Below are positions 53,588 to 64,000 of a DNA stretch of 64,000 nucleotides, one piece after another. The notes below the pieces were generated by a model. That model was not told where the DNA came from. It did not search any database and worked only from the letters and a program-made list of their open reading frames with translations. The DNA is from Thermothielavioides terrestris NRRL 8126. Its lineage: Eukaryota; Ascomycota; Sordariomycetes; Sordariales; Chaetomiaceae. The position numbers were made by a program, and so were the translations under genes. Position 1 is the stretch's first letter. Each line of letters starts with the position of its first letter. The stretch covers positions 5,304,001-5,368,000 of the forward strand of contig NC_016458.1 of assembly GCF_000226115.1 (NCBI RefSeq), in the 5' to 3' direction.

Positions 53588-55068
53588 ATGAGGTCTTCAC
53601 TCGTGAGAGCATTGCGCCCTGCGGTGCGTAGGAGTCCCGCCGTCTCCGCCCCCAGGTTATTGAACAGAACTCAACCCGCATGCTCTGTTGGCCAATGGTG
53701 AGTTAGCTCTCTGAGCCAGCCGGCAGGAGGTCCGGCGGCGGCAATGCACGTACAGTACGCTGGTCTAACTGGACAACTTCTCCCACGACAGCGCCCGCTC
53801 CCTCTCGACGACTGCGGTTCGCCATGACGCCAGTCTAGCTGATATCACGCCGACCCCCATTACGCACCTCTCCGAGGTCGAGTCCGCCATGGCCGACACG
53901 GTGCGGAAGTTCGCCAACGACGTGATCCTGCCCAAGGTTCGGGACATGGACGAGGCGGAGCAGATGGACCCTGCGGTCGTGGAGCAGCTGTTCGAGCAGG
54001 GTCTCATGGGCGTCGAGATCCCCGAGGAGTACGGCGGTGCCGGGATGAACTTCACGGCCGCCATTGTCGGCATCGAGGAGCTTGCTCGCGTCGACCCCTC
54101 CGTGTCCGTCATGGTGGACGTGCACAACACGCTCGTCAACACGGCGGTGATCAAGTGGGGCAGCCCGTTCCTCAAGAAGAAGTACCTGCCCCGTCTCGCC
54201 ACCGACACGGTAGGGTCCTTCTGCCTGTCGGAACCCGTCAGCGGCTCCGATGCCTTTGCGCTGGCCACCAAGGCTACCGAGACGGAGAGCGGATTCAAGA
54301 TCAGCGGGAGCAAGATGTGGATCACGAACAGCATGGAGGCCGACTTCTTCATCGTGTTTGCCAACCTCGACCCCAGCAAGGGCTACCGGGGCATCACAGC
54401 TTTCATCGTCGACAAGGGGATGAAGGGCTTCAGCATCGCCAAGAAGGAGAAGAAGCTGGGCATCAAGGCGAGCAGCACCTGCGTGCTCAACTTCGATGAC
54501 GTGGAGGTGCCCAAGGAGAACCTGCTCGGCGAGCGGGGCCAAGGCTACAAGTACGCCATCTCGCTGCTGAACGAGGGCCGCATCGGCATTGGCGCCCAGA
54601 TGACAGGTCTCGCGCTTGGCGCGTGGGAGAACGCGGTCAAGTACGTGTGGAACGACCGCAAGCAGTTCGGCCGGCTGGTGGGCGAGTTCCAGGGCATGCA
54701 ACACCAAATCGCGCAGTCGTACACCGAGATCGCGGCGGCTCGGGCGCTCGTGTACAACGCTGCGCGCAAGAAGGAGGCGGGCGAGAACTTCGTCATGGAT
54801 GCTGCCATGGCTAAGCTCTACGCGTCACAGGTTGCTGGCCGTGTCAGCGGGCTGGCGGTGGAATGGATGGGAGGTATGGGCTTCGTCCGCGAAGGCCTGG
54901 CCGAGAAGTTCTGGAGGGACAGCAAGATCGGTGCCATCTACGAGGGCACAAGCAATATCCAGTAAGTTGGCACCAAACGCTGTGCAGTTGGTTCAAAGTG
55001 CAGGCTGCTGACTGTCGTGCAGGCTCAACACCATCGCCAAGTTACTCCAAAAGGAGTACACCCTCTAA
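53588..55068 (+). CDS. Short/branched-chain acyl-CoA dehydrogenase, mitochondrial, three exons
   Basis: FAD enzyme of isoleucine/short-branched acyl-CoA oxidation in the matrix, passing electrons to ETF. Exons are 53588-53697, 53792-54961 and 55023-55068, giving 441 aa. The N-terminus MRSSLVRALRPAVRRSPAV is a mitochondrial presequence. Motifs are FEQGLMGVEIPEEYGGAGMNF, GSFCLSEPVSGSDAFAL (FAD/substrate), KMWITNSMEADFF, RIGIGAQMTGLALG, QQ-type FGRLVGEFQGMQHQIA, and the catalytic Glu in YEGTSNIQ (Glu 421). The last exon adds only LNTIAKLLQKEYTL and is needed for the usual C-terminus. Introns are 94 and 61 bp. It is divergent from uS12m. Confidence 0.95.
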
Positions 55069-56496
55069 TGACGGGCAATACCTGCCGATTTGGCCGTTGA
55101 AACGGAGTTTGGTGCCGATGACCGGGCTGAGAGCGGCTGGTTTTCATGTTTCCTGCACCTAGTAGGCAACGGGATGATATCAATGCTCCTGAAAGCCAGG
55201 TTGGCCCACGGCGAGGTTGGCCCACGACGGAGTTCGCGAGGTGCGACAAGCGGGCGTGCCCGGTGGGAAGTTACTCCTGCGGGCTCGGCCTTCCCCGACA
55301 GCTCCCGGCCGAACACGGTTCACGGTTTCTTGGTTAACAAGCGATAGAGAATCCGTAGAACTGAGAAATCGCTCTATATGTGACGGCCTACTCTCTGTGG
55401 ACGTTTCTAGTATACAGTCTGATACAGTGTGATCTGCCGGGGCTCTCATATCCCACGCTAGGGAAAAAGTGGGTTTCCTTGGCTCGCCTCTGGCTGAGAT
55501 CCCGAGTCCTACCGGGAGTCAAGTCCTACTCAGGTCAGGTACCGTACATACACTACGTCAGGTACCTTTCCCTTGGCGAACGACACGGTGCCTGACTGCC
55601 TAACAATTATCCAGAAGAGACAATGACATTCTCGACGAATAACTGCCGTCCATGTGGAATCAGATCGGTGACCATTGTGTATTCTAGTCCGTTATCCCGC
55701 AAAAATACCGCTGATTTGGAGACGAGCAGTGCGTGATGGGCCATTTTCTCATACTGTGTATCTGTGTCTGTGAACCAGAAACTCTTTCCTCCTCCTGCCC
55801 CGCAGAGAACGATTGCAGGGGGTGCAGAAACCAGCGATTTGGCAAACTGCTTGGTCCCGCGGGAAACGACTCGCAGTAAGGCTTGTCATAGCTTGGTTTT
55901 TCCAAACGCTTTCAACTGCGGCGGAAGGACCTTGGAGGTGCGCAACCGTTGTGGGCTGCTTTGTTTGGTTTGTTGCTTGGCCTCGGGCCAGTTATCGGCC
56001 GGCTCTTGCTCTTCGTTAGGTACAGTACCGATTGCCTTCTTCAGCATGCATCCCGACCCCACCCCACATCACTCAAGGTACCACTGTACCTACTAACCCC
56101 TCAGCAGCCCGCTGCGGCGCCTGGTGCTCCATAAACTCCCCTTGAACCATCCTCGCAGCTTCTGCTGTTGTCCTGGGCACGAGAACCTGGACCCAGGTAC
56201 CGCGCTCCCGTCCTGGTCAACAAGGGCTGTTGCCATTTACGAAACACAAAACCCCGCCATAACTCGTCGTTGACGACAACCCGCGACAGCCACTTGGAGC
56301 AACACAACCCGAGACACCACCCCTCGGCGCCAGCACTCGCGCGACCACCAGTGCTTGCTTGGTCTGGCCCGGCACGCGAGCTGCCTGTCGCCGGCTTGGA
56401 GACGAGAGGAAACCTGGGACCACTCTATCTCCTGCATCCCTCACAACCCCGCCCCTTGACGTTCTGTGCGGCCCGCCGCGCAGCACAGCAGTCACG
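55069..56496. other. 1.4 kb intergenic / PKC1 upstream region
   Basis: No gene recognised. Several AGGTACC/GTACCT palindromes occur (about 55537, 55560, 56018, 56075-56091, 56195). The last 250 bp are C-rich and likely include the PKC1 5' UTR. Confidence 0.5.
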
Positions 56497-59400
56497 ATGA
56501 ACGACGACGAGAAGATCTTGGACATTTCCAAGAAGATCGAGCGCGAAAAGGCCTTGATCAATGCTGCCAATCTCATGCGCCAGCAGACGAACAATGAGGC
56601 CGTCCGCTCGAAGCTCGACACCCAGATGCGCGAGGGGCGACGCAACCTCGAGTTCTTCGAGGAGCGGCTCCGCGAGCTGCAGATGCGCCGCCTGGGACAG
56701 TCGGTCGACAACATGTCGCTGAGCGGGTCTACCCTACAAGGCTCGGTCAGGAGTGCGGAACAGGGAGGTAATGAGGCCGGAGCCCCGGCGCCGCCGCCCA
56801 AGGACACCTCCGGCTACGGGCAGTACGGCCAGGGTGATCTCATGCCGCCTCGCGGGCCGTTCTCGGCCCAATCGCCGCACTCTTCGATGCCCAAGGCTCG
56901 ACCAAACTTCACCAAACTCGGTACGATACCCTCGTCCAGGTAGCGAGCTCCTATGTTGCTGACATGTGCCCCTACTTAGACCTCATCAAATTTGATACCC
57001 CATACCTGGGTCCACGCATTCAGTTGATGCTCTCGCAAATCCAATTCAAGCTCAATGTCGAGGAGCAGTACCTCAAGGGAATTGAGAAGATGGTCCAGCT
57101 CTATCAGATGGAAGGGGACAAGAAAAGCAAAGCGGATGCTGCCGCCCGGCGGATTGAGAGCAGTCAGAAAATTGTGCTGCTGAAGCAAGCGCTCAAAAGA
57201 TACGAGGAGCTGCATATCGACATGGATGCCGATTCACCGGATGGTAAGTCCAAGCCTGACAGGTCTTGCTCCGTTCCGGCTCTTAACTGGAACTGCCGCA
57301 GATGATAGTATCAACATGCCGAATCTGAGAAAGCCTCTGACCGGCCAGCTCTCCATCCGCGTCCTCGCGGTCAAGGACGTCGATCATGCTCCGCTGAGCC
57401 GTTTCTCACGAGCGCCGGAGACTTTCGTGACCATCAAGGTGGAGGACAACGTGGTCGCCAGAACGAGGGCGTCCAGGACCGACAGATGGGAGGCCGAGTT
57501 CCACAACATTTTTGTCGACAAGGCGAACGAGGTGGAGCTGACGGTCTACGATAAGCCCGGCGAACATGCGCTGCCCATCGGGTTGCTTTGGGTGAGGATA
57601 TCTGACATTGCCGAAGAGCTCCGCCGAAAGAGAATCGAAGCCGAAACGAACACGATGGGCTGGGTATCCGCGGACCGCCTGGGCTCTGCCCCCCGGGTTC
57701 CTCCGCCGCAGTTCCCCATGGGCGCGCAAAGCCCGCAATTCGCCGGGCCGCCGACGTCCCCTTCGACGCAGCCAAGCCCAGCCTATACTCAGCCGGCGCC
57801 TGTGCATCCTCCTGTTGTGTCGCAGCCGATCGACGCCTGGTTCAACCTGGAGCCTACGGGACAGATCCAGCTCAGTCTCAACTTCATCAAGGAGAACAGG
57901 GCGCCCCGGCCGATGGACGCAGGTCTGAACCGCAAGGGTGCTGTCCGTCAGCGCAAGGAGGAGGTGCACGAGATGTACGGCCACAAGTTCGTCCAGCGCC
58001 AGTTCTACAACATCATGCGCTGCGCGCTCTGCGGGGACTTCCTCAAATACTCGGCCGGCATGCAATGCGATGACTGCAAGTACACATGCCACACCAAGTG
58101 CTACACCAGCGTCGTCACAAAGTGTATCAGCAAGAGCAACGCCGAGACCGACCCCGACGAGGAGAAGATCAACCACCGGATCCCCCATCGCTTCCAGCCT
58201 TTCTCGAACCTCACGGCCAACTGGTGCTGCCATTGCGGCTACATGCTCCCGATTGGCAAGAAGAACTCCCGGAGATGTGTTGGTAAGTACAGCATGCGTT
58301 TGCTTGTTTCGTTCAGTCTTTATCTCTCGTCCAGTGACTAACCGAATGGTCAGAATGCGCCCTCACGGCACACGCTCAGTGTGTACACCTTGTCCCAGAC
58401 TTCTGCGGCATGTCGATGGCCGTGGCAAACCAGATTTTGGAAGGCATCAGGTCGACGAAAAGGACGCGCCAAGAGAAGGCGTCGTCCATGAGCGAGCGGA
58501 CTCTAAGACCAGGGACCAAGGGATCCGCAGGAAGCACCCAGACGGGAGCCGCTTACTCGCCGTCATCCCAGGGTTATCAACTTGCGTCTCCCGAGGCTAC
58601 CGAAGCTGCCAAGCTCATGTACAACCAGACTTCACCCCAGAGGCCTTCTACCGCCGGGACTTCGGCCGCCTCCAGCACCGCATCCGCCGCCGCTGCCGCG
58701 GCCATGAGCCCCAAGCCACCTACTCCGGCCCAGCAACAGGCCGGCCAGATCCCCGATTTCGGTCCTGGACATTATGGTGCTGCTGCTGGGTATGGACGCC
58801 AGCAGGATGAGAGTCCGTACGGCGCACCGGCGCAACAGCCGCAGCCGTATGGCCAGCCACAGCAGCGGAAGTACAACCCGGCGGACTACGCCAACATTGG
58901 AGTATACCCAGGGCAGCCTCCAGTTCAGGCGCGACCCCAGCAGCAGGTGCCGCAACCGCAGTATGCGCAGCAGCAGATGTACCAGCCGCAGCAGCAGCAG
59001 CAGGCAGTCGCACCGCCGAAGCAGCAAGCGGTGCCGGCACAGGTGGAGCCGCAGCCGGCCGGTGCCACTGGAGTTCCCGTCCCAGCCAAGAAGCCGCTGC
59101 CGTCGGCAACGGATCCCGGTACAGGGCAGCGTATCGGGCTTGATCACTTCAACTTCCTTGCCGTGCTTGGTAAGGGCAACTTCGGCAAAGTCATGCTCGC
59201 CGAAACGAAGCGATCCCGTAAGCTGTATGCGATCAAAGTGCTCAAGAAGGAGTTCATCATCGAAAACGACGAGGTCGAGAGCATCAAGTCGGAGAAGCGG
59301 GTGTTCTTGATCGCCAACCGCGAGCGCCATCCGTTCTTGACCACGCTCCATGCCTGCTTCCAGACCGAGACGAGAGTCTACTTTGTGATGGAGTACATCA

Positions 59401-60359
59401 GTGGTGGCGACTTGATGCTGCATATCCAGCGGGGACAGTTTGGCACGAAGCGTGCTCAGTAAGTTACGATGTTACCTCGAACTGCAGGTGCGGTACGTTA
59501 ATCATGTCAAAGGTTTTATGCCGCCGAGGTGTGCTTGGCGCTCAAGTACTTCCATGAGAATGGCGTCATCTACCGCGATCTGAAGCTCGACAACATCCTC
59601 CTGACGCTTGATGGCCACATCAAGATTGCCGATTACGGTCTCTGCAAAGAGGACATGTGGTACGGCTCGACAACCAGCACCTTCTGCGGTACACCGGAGT
59701 TCATGGCGCCCGAGGTAGGTTGCAGCTCTCCATTCTCCAAGAAAAACGAACTCTTACTAAAATTCGCTCAGATCCTGCTCGATAAGAAATACGGCCGGGC
59801 CGTCGACTGGTGGGCCTTTGGCGTGCTGATCTACCAGATGCTGCTGCAGCAGTCGCCCTTCCGCGGGGAGGACGAGGACGAGATCTACGACGCGATCCTG
59901 TCGGACGAGCCGCTGTACCCGATCCACATGCCGCGCGACAGCGTGTCGATCCTGCAGAAGCTGCTCACGCGCGACCCGGACCAGCGGCTCGGCGGCGGGC
60001 CGACCGACGCGCAGGAGGTCATGTCGCAGCCCTTCTTCCGCAACATCAACTGGGACGACATCTACCACAAGCGCGTGGCGCCGCCGTTCCTGCCGCAGAT
60101 CAAGAGCGCCACCGACACGAGCAACTTCGACAGCGAGTTCACCAGTGTCACGCCCGTGCTGACCCCGGTGCAGTCAGGTGAGCCCCATCCTACCCGTTGG
60201 GCATCAGCCTTCATTCTTTCTTCCTTTCTTCTTCTCTTCTCTTTTCCTTTCTTTTCCTTGCCTGCCGCGGTCGCTGACGTAACATTTTTCTTTTCAGTGC
60301 TCTCCCAGGCCATGCAGGAAGAGTTCCGCGGCTTCTCGTACACGGCAGATTTCGACTAG
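56497..60359 (+). CDS. PKC1: Protein kinase C (PKC1), cell-wall integrity kinase, seven exons
   Basis: Rho1-activated Ser/Thr kinase at the head of the cell-wall-integrity MAPK cascade. Exons are 56497-56920, 56980-57243, 57302-58282, 58354-59458, 59513-59714, 59772-60177 and 60298-60359, giving 1147 aa. Domain order: HR1 (1-70), HR1 (about 142-230), C2-like (about 243-375), two C1 zinc fingers ([17 protein letters not shown] from 457; [17 protein letters not shown] from about 525), a Gln/Pro/Ala-rich linker, kinase (about 822-1075) and the AGC tail ending GFSYTADFD. Kinase motifs are [15 protein letters not shown] (Lys 851), YRDLKLDN (Asp 947), ADYGLC (DYG in place of DFG, as I recall for fungal PKC1) and GTPEFMAPE. 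Introns are 59, 58, 71, 54, 57 and 120 bp. The last two keep frame and lack stops. Confidence 0.96.
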
Positions 60360-61174
60360 AGTCCGTCAGCTGCTGGCGCCTGTGCGACGAGCCGGGCCTG
60401 GACTACTCTCGCAGCCTTGGGCCATCGCCTCGGTCGTTGATTACGGGTGTTTCTGTCGGCCGACCGACGGACGGGAAGTGTTCATCACAGCCGTGGCTGG
60501 TGCCTGCGTTGGATTGGCTGTTGCTTGGTGTCAGCCGCCCACCTATGGCGTGCCCTCTGTGCGTATGTCACCAAGAGATACCCTTTCAATTGTTTAGTGT
60601 GACATGCCCGGCGGTGGGTGCGGAATTCATCGTCGGAGGCTGGGGGAAGGAGCATCGACGGGCATCGTGGAGTTTAATGAGGGGGTTAAGGGGAGTGGCG
60701 ATGATGAGTCCACGATGTCCTTAATGGTGGTGGGGGGGCAGACGAAACATGGCGCTGTGTGTTTTGACTGTGAAGGGTGATGCAGGGCTTGCTAGCAAAA
60801 CAGAGATCATGGTTCATGGCGGTTGCTGTCTCTCTCTCTTTTTATCAAAGACTGCTCAAAGTGGCTGGCCGGAAGCTTTCCAACTGGAGTACGGAAAGGC
60901 TGCTGTCTTGCAAGATGCCACGAGGCGAGGGATGAATAGTACATTTCGGTTCTTCACACCTGTTTGTTCAAACTGCTAGCAAATGCCCATAGAGTGCAGC
61001 TTCCCTAAGGGAGGGGGAAAATCCGCTGTATACAATGTGAGGTGGTCCCAGGGAATGCATGCTCCTGGTCCTTAAAGGCTCATGAAGTCATTAACTGCAA
61101 GTCTATTGAAGTCTAGCGTACATAGGTTGTATACAACATGTACAAAGTCTGAGCCATCAGCGCTGAGGGGAGAG
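60360..61174. other. Intergenic between convergent PKC1 and SHE9
   Basis: 815 bp of 3' flanks. No gene recognised. Confidence 0.6.
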
Positions 61175-62638
61175 TCATGTGCTCGTGCTCCGCAGCAAAG
61201 CGAGCGCGAGCGCTCCCGCGATGGTAGCCCCTGCTGCGGCCCCCTGGAGGGCGATGAGCGACGCATCGCGCATCCGCAAGTCTATCTTCCGCTCGCTGTA
61301 CAGATCCAACACGTCTGCCTGGAAGCGTTTCGGGTCCTCCCAGTAGTCCAGCAGGACCTCCTTCCAAGGTTTCCTCGGCACTTGTTCCGCTGTCACACCC
61401 AGGGAAGAAGTGCCCGGGGCGGGACCAGTCCCGTGCCCCTCCACCGCGAGAGGCTCCTCCGCGGCAGTGCTTGCCCCCGGCTCAGCCGCCTGCCGCTCAT
61501 GCAACCGGCTCGCCGCCAGCGCGGCCCTCACCTCCTCCAGCTCCCTCCTCACCTCATCCATGACCCCCTCCTCCCGCTCGGCGATGCCCTTCATCAGCCT
61601 CTTCCGGCGCCACGGCTCGGCCACAAACTGCAGGACCAGAAACAGCACCACGTTGACGCCCATCAGGCCCCAGGTGCCCCAGGTGGACTGGCGGCGGATG
61701 CGGTCGCTCCAGATCTGCTCCTCGTGGTAGCGCTTGAGGATGCCGGCGGTCAGGGCGGCGCTGAGGCGGGCCTCGTCCGTCTCGGCGTCGGTCAGCTCGG
61801 CGGCGGCGGCGGCCACGTCGGCCTCGAGCGTGTGGTCGCTGCGGTACAGCGTCGTGAAGCGCTCCAGGTCGGCCGGGTTCCACGTGTCCTTGCGCGCGAG
61901 CAGCGTCGTGACCTCGCGCTGGGTCGCCGCGCGGTGCGCCGTCAGCGACTTGTAGGCGTGCCGCGCCGCGCGCAGCCGCTCCTGCGCCGCCGCCAGCTCC
62001 TGCTCCAGCTCCGTGTTGCGCGCCTTGATCGCCTCGATCGCCGAGTAGCCCGTCAGGTCGTTGAGCTTCTGGGTGGCGGTGAGCGCGCGCGCCTGGAGGT
62101 TGTCCATGAAAGTGCTGAAGCGGGCGGAGAGCGGGTGGCGGTGGGTTTCGGTGAAGGACGGGAGCGACGAGTCGGGAGGGTCGCTCGAGCGGGGCGGCGC
62201 GGATGGGTCGGCGGTCTGGGAGGGCGCGGAAGCTGGATCTGGGGAGCTAGGTTCTGCAGGGGAGGACTCGGCAGCAGACGGTGCGGCCTCTGGCTCGGAG
62301 TGAGGAGGTAGATCGGGGGATGGCTGTGGGGTAGGCGATGGTGTGCTTGCCGCTGCGGCATCTTCAGGGACGGTGGACTCCGGCCCCGGTGTCCTGCTGT
62401 GGTCCTCGGGACTGGGTGGTAGCGGCTGTCTCGGCGGCGGAGGGGCGGTCGAGAAAAGGCGGGCACGGGTTGGGGCGGCCCGGCGATTGTAGGCGGCGGC
62501 GGCGGCTCCAGCATCGATGCTGCAGCGGAGGCATAAAGGCGGCGTGAACTGCAGTTGCGACGCCGGTCTTGGTGCTGCAGCGGCAGCTACTTGACGCAGA
62601 GGGCGCGCAGCTACCCGAAACGCTGTGTGGGCGGACAT
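61175..62638 (-). CDS. SHE9: She9/Mdm33, mitochondrial inner-membrane morphology protein
   Basis: Coiled-coil protein of the mitochondrial inner membrane, implicated in inner-membrane fission and morphology. Single exon, 487 aa. The N-terminus MSAHTAFRVAARPLRQVAAA is an Arg/Ala-rich presequence. A disordered Pro/Ser/Glu stretch to about 165 follows. The conserved domain has FSTFMDNLQARALTATQKLNDLTGY, then coiled coils (IKARNTELEQELAAAQERL), RKDTWNPADLERFTTLYRSDH and YHEEQIWSDRIRRQSTWGTWGL leading into TM1 (VNVVLFLVLQFV). The family-typical EPWRRKRL follows TM1. A second coiled stretch and a C-terminal TM (ALQGAAAGATIAGALALAL) end the protein. Start chosen at 62638, where the presequence begins; an in-frame extension to 62737 lacks presequence character. 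Confidence 0.92.
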   Translation of the reverse strand: MSAHTAFRVAARPLRQVAAAAAPRPASQLQFTPPLCLRCSIDAGAAAAAYNRRAAPTRARLFSTAPPPPRQPLPPSPEDHSRTPGPESTVPEDAAAASTPSPTPQPSPDLPPHSEPEAAPSAAESSPAEPSSPDPASAPSQTADPSAPPRSSDPPDSSLPSFTETHRHPLSARFSTFMDNLQARALTATQKLNDLTGYSAIEAIKARNTELEQELAAAQERLRAARHAYKSLTAHRAATQREVTTLLARKDTWNPADLERFTTLYRSDHTLEADVAAAAAELTDAETDEARLSAALTAGILKRYHEEQIWSDRIRRQSTWGTWGLMGVNVVLFLVLQFVAEPWRRKRLMKGIAEREEGVMDEVRRELEEVRAALAASRLHERQAAEPGASTAAEEPLAVEGHGTGPAPGTSSLGVTAEQVPRKPWKEVLLDYWEDPKRFQADVLDLYSERKIDLRMRDASLIALQGAAAGATIAGALALALLRSTST

Positions 62639-63641
62639 TGGGGCTTGCAGCTCCAGCCCAGGGGGGCTTGCGGATCTTGCAAGGCAGTTCGGATCTCGAG
62701 ATTCGGCGCTGCGGGAAGGGGAGCAGGAGCTCGGCACGAATCGGTTCTGCCACCTCGGAGCGTCACCGCCCTCGAGCTGCCATGACCCTAACCCTGAACT
62801 GTGGTGTTGGGACGCAACATCAAGGGGCTTGGAAGTCCAGACTGGTGATCCACTGCTCAGATCCAGTGCTCAGAACCAGTGCTCAGAAAAGTAACAGGGC
62901 ACACTGGCTGCGGGTAATGTTATCGAATCGCCGAACCACCTCCAAAAAGTCAAGGGCGCCCAATTTAAAATACCCTCACTTCTCCTTGAGACATATTCCG
63001 ACATGTCATAAATTTATCACGCCCGCGCCTCCGTGCTCTCCTAGCATTTGGCCAGCGGTCGTGGGGGAGTCAGAGGGTAATGTATCCGGGCAAGTCGAAT
63101 GGGTCGGCCGCCCAAGGAAGCTGAGGAACAGCCCTCCCGCGCCCCTGGAATGGGATGGGGTCACACAAGATGATGATCGTGAACACAATACGTGGCCTGA
63201 ATGGCTCCCACGACATACATCACGTCAACGAACGCCTGCTTGACAGAGAAAGCCCCGTGGCAGTGTGGTAGAAGATTGTCAGGCTCAGACCTGACAAGAG
63301 TCTGCTGCGGGCCCAAGAAGATTTGGAGGATGTATCCCATAATATTCTACATGTTGCTATGGAGTATGCTCCCAGGACATCGAAGCATTGAGGCAGCGCA
63401 TATTCTACCTCCTTGCTCTGATTTTATTCTTCTGGACTTGGGGATCAAACCGGGCCACCCCGAATATCTGCTTGGTTTCATACTGGTGAAATGGGCAGCC
63501 GTCAGTTGAGTCCCTGTCTGAAACCGTCAAGCATAATAGCTCGGATTGTCCAACTGCCCAAGGTTCTCCCTCTCCTCATGCCGCACGCCATTCTCGCTTC
63601 AGTCACCCAAGTAACAAGGCAAGCATTTCTCGGAGTATTTG

Positions 63642-63644
<3 letters not shown>

Positions 63645-63684
<40 letters not shown>
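63645..63684 (+). repeat. Poly(A) tract, 40 bp
   Basis: Uninterrupted A run on the plus strand after GTATTTGATT. It could be the tail of a retroposed sequence or slippage; no flanking duplication seen. Confidence 0.9.
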
Positions 63685-63687
<3 letters not shown>

Positions 63688-63778
63688 AAAGCAAACACCA
63701 CCGCTAGTTGACCTTAGGAACGCTCCTCCCCCAGCTGTTAGCCAGGCACCGGGCCCTTTTCAATCATCCCCATCGCCG

Positions 63779-63833
<55 letters not shown>

Positions 63834-63835
63834 AA
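63779..63835 (+). repeat. GAAA tetranucleotide microsatellite
   Basis: About 13-14 uninterrupted GAAA units ending in an A-rich run. Non-coding. Confidence 0.9.
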
Positions 63836-64000
63836 AAAAAAGATCCGTGAGCCTCTTAATCCGGCTCATCGTCCACCGGACTCCGCCTCCCAGTCCTCCG
63901 ACGCTCGCGCACGTACTTCGGAATAGGCGAGGGCGGCAGGTGCGAAAACACCGTTGTGTTCCAAGATTCCTCACCGCCCGAATTCATCTCCGGCGCGCCC

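Larger units (their letters stand above)
62639..64000. other. Intergenic to window end, with simple repeats
   Basis: Upstream of SHE9. No gene recognised to the end of the window. Contains a 40-A run and a GAAA microsatellite (listed separately). The TGCTCAGA/TCCAGTGCTCAGAACC-like short direct repeat sits at about 62852-62886. Confidence 0.5.

Noticed and set aside
61082..62311. 409-codon plus-strand frame opposite SHE9
   Set aside because: Low-complexity Arg/Gly/Leu product, antisense to a well-supported She9 family protein.
1..64000. CRISPR arrays, bacterial operons, prophage or secondary-metabolite cluster
   Set aside because: No regularly spaced repeats, no ribosome-binding-site-driven gene runs, no polyketide/peptide synthase or terpene cyclase domains; all genes are intron-bearing or typical fungal.

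Overview
The window is nuclear DNA of a filamentous ascomycete, most likely a Sordariomycete. Genes are GC-rich and split by short spliceosomal introns (about 45-235 bp, GT...AG). The gene set is fungal: PAT1, a PKC1 with HR1-C2-C1-kinase order, a KRE2-type mannosyltransferase, a rhodopsin-domain membrane protein and a She9/Mdm33 homologue. There is no operon structure, CRISPR array, rRNA or credible tRNA. Splice sites were placed by eye from consensus signals, reading frame and family conservation.

Layout, left to right. 1-12.5 kb is gene-poor: a palmitoyl-protein thioesterase (-), an AYR1-like short-chain dehydrogenase (-), a formate/nitrite transporter with an internal deletion (-, probable pseudogene), about 3.7 kb without a recognisable gene, a single-pass membrane protein (+) and a small protein (+). 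13.7-24 kb holds a large repeat-containing, probably mitochondrial protein (-) and the ribosome-quality-control E3 ligase listerin/LTN1 (+, four exons). 25.8-35.8 kb holds a mucin-like membrane protein (+), an aminoglycoside-phosphotransferase-fold protein (-), a glutamine-rich FAR1/WRKY-GCM1-type DNA-binding protein (+), a C2H2 zinc-finger protein (-) and an OTT_1508-like deaminase-fold protein (+).

36-39 kb carries the two subunits of PLP synthase as a divergent pair, PDX2/SNO (-) and PDX1/SNZ (+), separated by 1.1 kb containing a TGACTCA site. 40.8-44 kb has a rhodopsin-domain protein (-) and, upstream of it, a roughly 390 bp non-autonomous DNA transposon with perfect 34 bp inverted repeats and telomere-like repeats inside. 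44-64 kb is the housekeeping-dense part: Pol III subunit RPC37 (+), PAT1 (-), KRE2/MNT1 mannosyltransferase (+), mitochondrial uS12 (-) divergent from a short/branched-chain acyl-CoA dehydrogenase (+), PKC1 (+, seven exons) and SHE9/MDM33 (-).

The genes mostly serve unrelated housekeeping roles. Only PDX1/PDX2 form an obvious functional pair. The most unusual signals are the transposon with its telomere-like interior, the deleted transporter, the phosphotransferase lacking the usual metal-binding Asp, the deaminase-fold protein, and six introns that preserve frame and contain no stop.
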